A stretch of 7,117 nucleotides of DNA. Origin: Merdicola sp048393175. GTDB taxonomy: Bacteria > Bacillota > Clostridia > TANB77 > CAG-508. Positions 6,222 through 7,117 of this stretch are shown here, piece by piece. The notes under the pieces were generated by a model, which made no database searches, was not told the DNA's origin, and was given only the letters and a program-made list of their open reading frames with translations. The stretch covers positions 1 through 7,117 of the forward strand of contig DBFJJM010000119.1 of NCBI GenBank assembly GCA_048393175.1, read 5' to 3'. Each line of letters begins with the position of its first letter. The stretch's first letter is position 1. The position numbers were made by a program, and so were the translations under genes.

Positions 6222-6453
6222 TACAATATACATCTTATGTTAAAGTTAAACTGGCTAGGGGATAATTACTTAATTTTTCTTTTTGCAAAATTTAAATACA
6301 TCTTATGTTAAAGTTAAACCTTTTTAAAGTGTCAAGAAAAACCGCCAACGATATATATTTAAATACATCTTATGTTAAAGTTAAACGCAAAATTTTAGAT
6401 AATAAAACTACGAGTATAAAATTATTTAAATACATCTTATGTTAAAGTTAAAC
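6222..6453 (-). CRISPR. Short CRISPR array, 4 repeats and 3 spacers, read on the minus strand
   Basis: Three identical 30-bp repeats (6290-6319, 6357-6386, 6424-6453) and one degenerate copy (6222-6251) enclose spacers of 38, 37 and 37 bp (6252-6289, 6320-6356, 6387-6423). On the minus strand the repeat begins GTTTAACTTTAAC and ends ATGTATTTAAAT. The copy at 6222-6251 is identical over 24 bp but differs at five of the six bases of its minus-strand 3' end, as expected of the oldest, leader-distal repeat. This orientation agrees with the promoter-bearing leader and cas2 on the high-coordinate side. AT-rich repeats ending in ATTTAAAT are common with type I-B and III systems of Clostridia and relatives. 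The predicted Cas6 cut leaves the 8-nt ATTTAAAT handle. Confidence 0.95.
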
Positions 6454-6481
6454 CATTGATATAACAACATTCTTAAAAACC

Positions 6482-6510
6482 ATTATATCTTCTTCTCATA
6501 GTTATTTCAA
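6482..6510 (-). promoter_or_regulatory. Sigma-A-type promoter driving the CRISPR array
   Basis: On the minus strand TTGAAA (6505-6510, five of six consensus bases) is followed after exactly 17 bp by a perfect TATAAT (6482-6487). Transcription would begin near 6475, about 22 nt before the first repeat, so the pre-crRNA would carry only a short leader sequence. This is the strongest promoter match in the window. Confidence 0.75.
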
Positions 6511-6543
6511 TACTTTGTTAGAATTTTTTCCAGCGATTACCTC

Positions 6544-6563
6544 AAAATAAGAATCCTTATTTT
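6544..6563 (-). terminator. Small hairpin downstream of cas2, weak terminator or leader structure
   Basis: Eight-base arms AAAATAAG and CTTATTTT (6544-6551, 6556-6563) enclose a 4-base loop. On the minus strand the hairpin lies about 30 nt past the cas2 stop and ends in four T residues followed by GAGG. It may end the cas operon transcript just before the array promoter. The stem is almost all A/T and the U-run is short. An alternative pairing, CCTTA with TAAGG (6555-6569), would compete with it. Confidence 0.35.
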
Positions 6564-6593
6564 TTAAGGCTTTTCAGCTTCACCCTGGAAAAA

Positions 6594-6881
6594 TCATAGA
6601 AAAATATCTTCTGTATTTCTTTGTACTACTCCTATAGTGCTTTCTCCTATCATTTTAAAATCCATTATTTTTATAATAGAAATAAAATCCTTTTCTTGAT
6701 TAATAATCTGTTTTAACTCTGATTCTAATTCTAATATTTGTGAGTTTGTTAAGGGTCCTCTGAAAACGGATTTTTGCCAATGGTTTAAATACTTCTTACA
6801 CTTTTTGAACACTTTATTAACTCGTTTTTGTCCTACATCATAAAATAAAAATACATAATTATAATTTATTTGTTTTTTCAT
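6594..6881 (-). CDS. cas2: CRISPR-associated protein Cas2
   Basis: Cas2 forms the dimer core of the Cas1-Cas2 integrase that inserts new spacers at the leader end of the array. The 95-residue product has the family's first beta strand, YVFLFYDVG (9-17), with the conserved aspartate at D15. This is followed by a basic helix (KRVNKVFKKCKKYL) and the KSVFRGPLTNSQ segment (about 38-49), which corresponds to the 'QxSVFEG' region of the family. Length and order are normal for Cas2 of type I-B systems. The start ATG lies 5 bp after the cas1 stop codon, and its AAGGAA ribosome binding site overlaps the last codons of cas1, so the two genes are probably translationally coupled. The leader and array follow directly downstream. 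Confidence 0.93.
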   Translation of the reverse strand: MKKQINYNYVFLFYDVGQKRVNKVFKKCKKYLNHWQKSVFRGPLTNSQILELESELKQIINQEKDFISIIKIMDFKMIGESTIGVVQRNTEDIFL

Positions 6882-6886
6882 ATTCT

Positions 6887-7117
6887 TTATTCCTTTTTTT
6901 CAAAATTAAATGGCACAAAAATCTTCCTTTCCATGATATATTTAATCAATTTATATCCATCTAATCTTATCGCTTGTTTATAAGTTATCTTTCTGTTTAA
7001 TTTAGAATGCATAAAAGTTTGATTTATTCTTTCTTCAAATGCCTCTATAAATATCTTTTTTCCTTCCTCATTCAAAAGAGAATAATTTACTTTTTTTTCG
7101 AAATGATTTTCCACTTT
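6887..7117 (-). CDS. cas1: CRISPR-associated integrase Cas1, C-terminal fragment cut by the window edge
   Basis: The frame is open to the right edge and ends at TAA (6887-6889), giving 76 visible residues of a protein that is normally about 330 long. The visible part matches the end of the Cas1 helical domain: a segment with NEEGKKIFIEAFEERINQ, then SKLNRKITYKQAIRLDGYKLIKYIM, and a short tail ending in KKE. The metal-binding Glu/His/Asp of the active site would lie to the right, so its integrity cannot be judged. The GTG at 7112-7114 is internal and not a start. Cas1 is the catalytic subunit of the spacer integrase and is followed at once by cas2, so the cas operon presumably continues beyond the window. 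Confidence 0.9.
   Translation of the reverse strand, partial: KVENHFEKKVNYSLLNEEGKKIFIEAFEERINQTFMHSKLNRKITYKQAIRLDGYKLIKYIMERKIFVPFNFEKKE

Larger units (their letters stand above)
6454..6593 (-). promoter_or_regulatory. CRISPR leader
   Basis: This 140-bp non-coding stretch between the cas2 stop and the first perfect repeat is the expected leader, where Cas1-Cas2 would insert new spacers and array transcription would begin. It contains a promoter (6482-6510), a small hairpin (6544-6563) and a 9-bp inverted repeat (6525-6533 with 6585-6593) that encloses the hairpin. The leader assignment rests on position, promoter direction and decay of the repeat at the other end. Confidence 0.8.

Noticed and set aside
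6285..6398. Shared 9-mer GCAAAATTT at the spacer 1/repeat junction and at the start of spacer 3
   Set aside because: It is short and A/T-rich, and one copy is partly repeat. Coincidence is the simplest reading.
7112..7114. GTG as the start of an independent 75-residue protein at the right edge
   Set aside because: The frame is open to the edge and the residues match the C-terminus of Cas1, so this is an internal valine codon of a cut-off gene.

Overview
The window is AT-rich with strong AGGAGG-type ribosome binding sites. It carries an oxygen-sensitive [FeFe]-hydrogenase operon, a ComEA-type competence protein and a Cas6/Cas1/Cas2 CRISPR locus. Together these point to a low-GC anaerobic Firmicute, most likely a member of the Clostridia. 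The genus cannot be named from the sequence.

Layout. A plus-strand comEA gene (85-750) runs tail-to-tail into a minus-strand cas6 (737-1459), and the two overlap by 14 bp. A hairpin terminator (1528-1570) follows. Next is a three-gene minus-strand operon read from right to left: NuoE-like hydC/hymA (5263-5748), NuoF-like hydB/hymB (3376-5238) and the catalytic [FeFe]-hydrogenase hydA/hymC (1590-3344). A good sigma-A promoter for the operon lies inside a 35-bp dyad with 16-bp perfect arms (5776-5810). Right of it is a small zinc-ribbon gene broken by one in-frame TAA (5849-6145). Then comes a short CRISPR array of four 30-bp repeats and three spacers (6222-6453), a leader with a well-formed promoter (6454-6593), cas2 (6594-6881) and the C-terminal end of cas1, which runs off the right edge (6887-7117).

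How the parts work together. The three hydrogenase subunits should form a cytoplasmic HydABC complex linking NAD(H), probably also ferredoxin, to H2. Cas1-Cas2 would add spacers at the leader (high-coordinate) end of the array. The array would be transcribed leftward, and Cas6 would cut each repeat to leave an 8-nt ATTTAAAT handle. No interference genes (cas3, cas5, cas7, cas8 or csm/cmr) are visible, so the subtype is not proven; the repeat style, Cas6 and Cas1-Cas2 suggest type I-B, with the rest presumably beyond the right edge. I see no clearly unprecedented system. The unusual points are the separation of cas6 from the adaptation genes and array by a housekeeping hydrogenase operon, the promoter embedded in a dyad, the broken zinc-ribbon gene and the structured leader.
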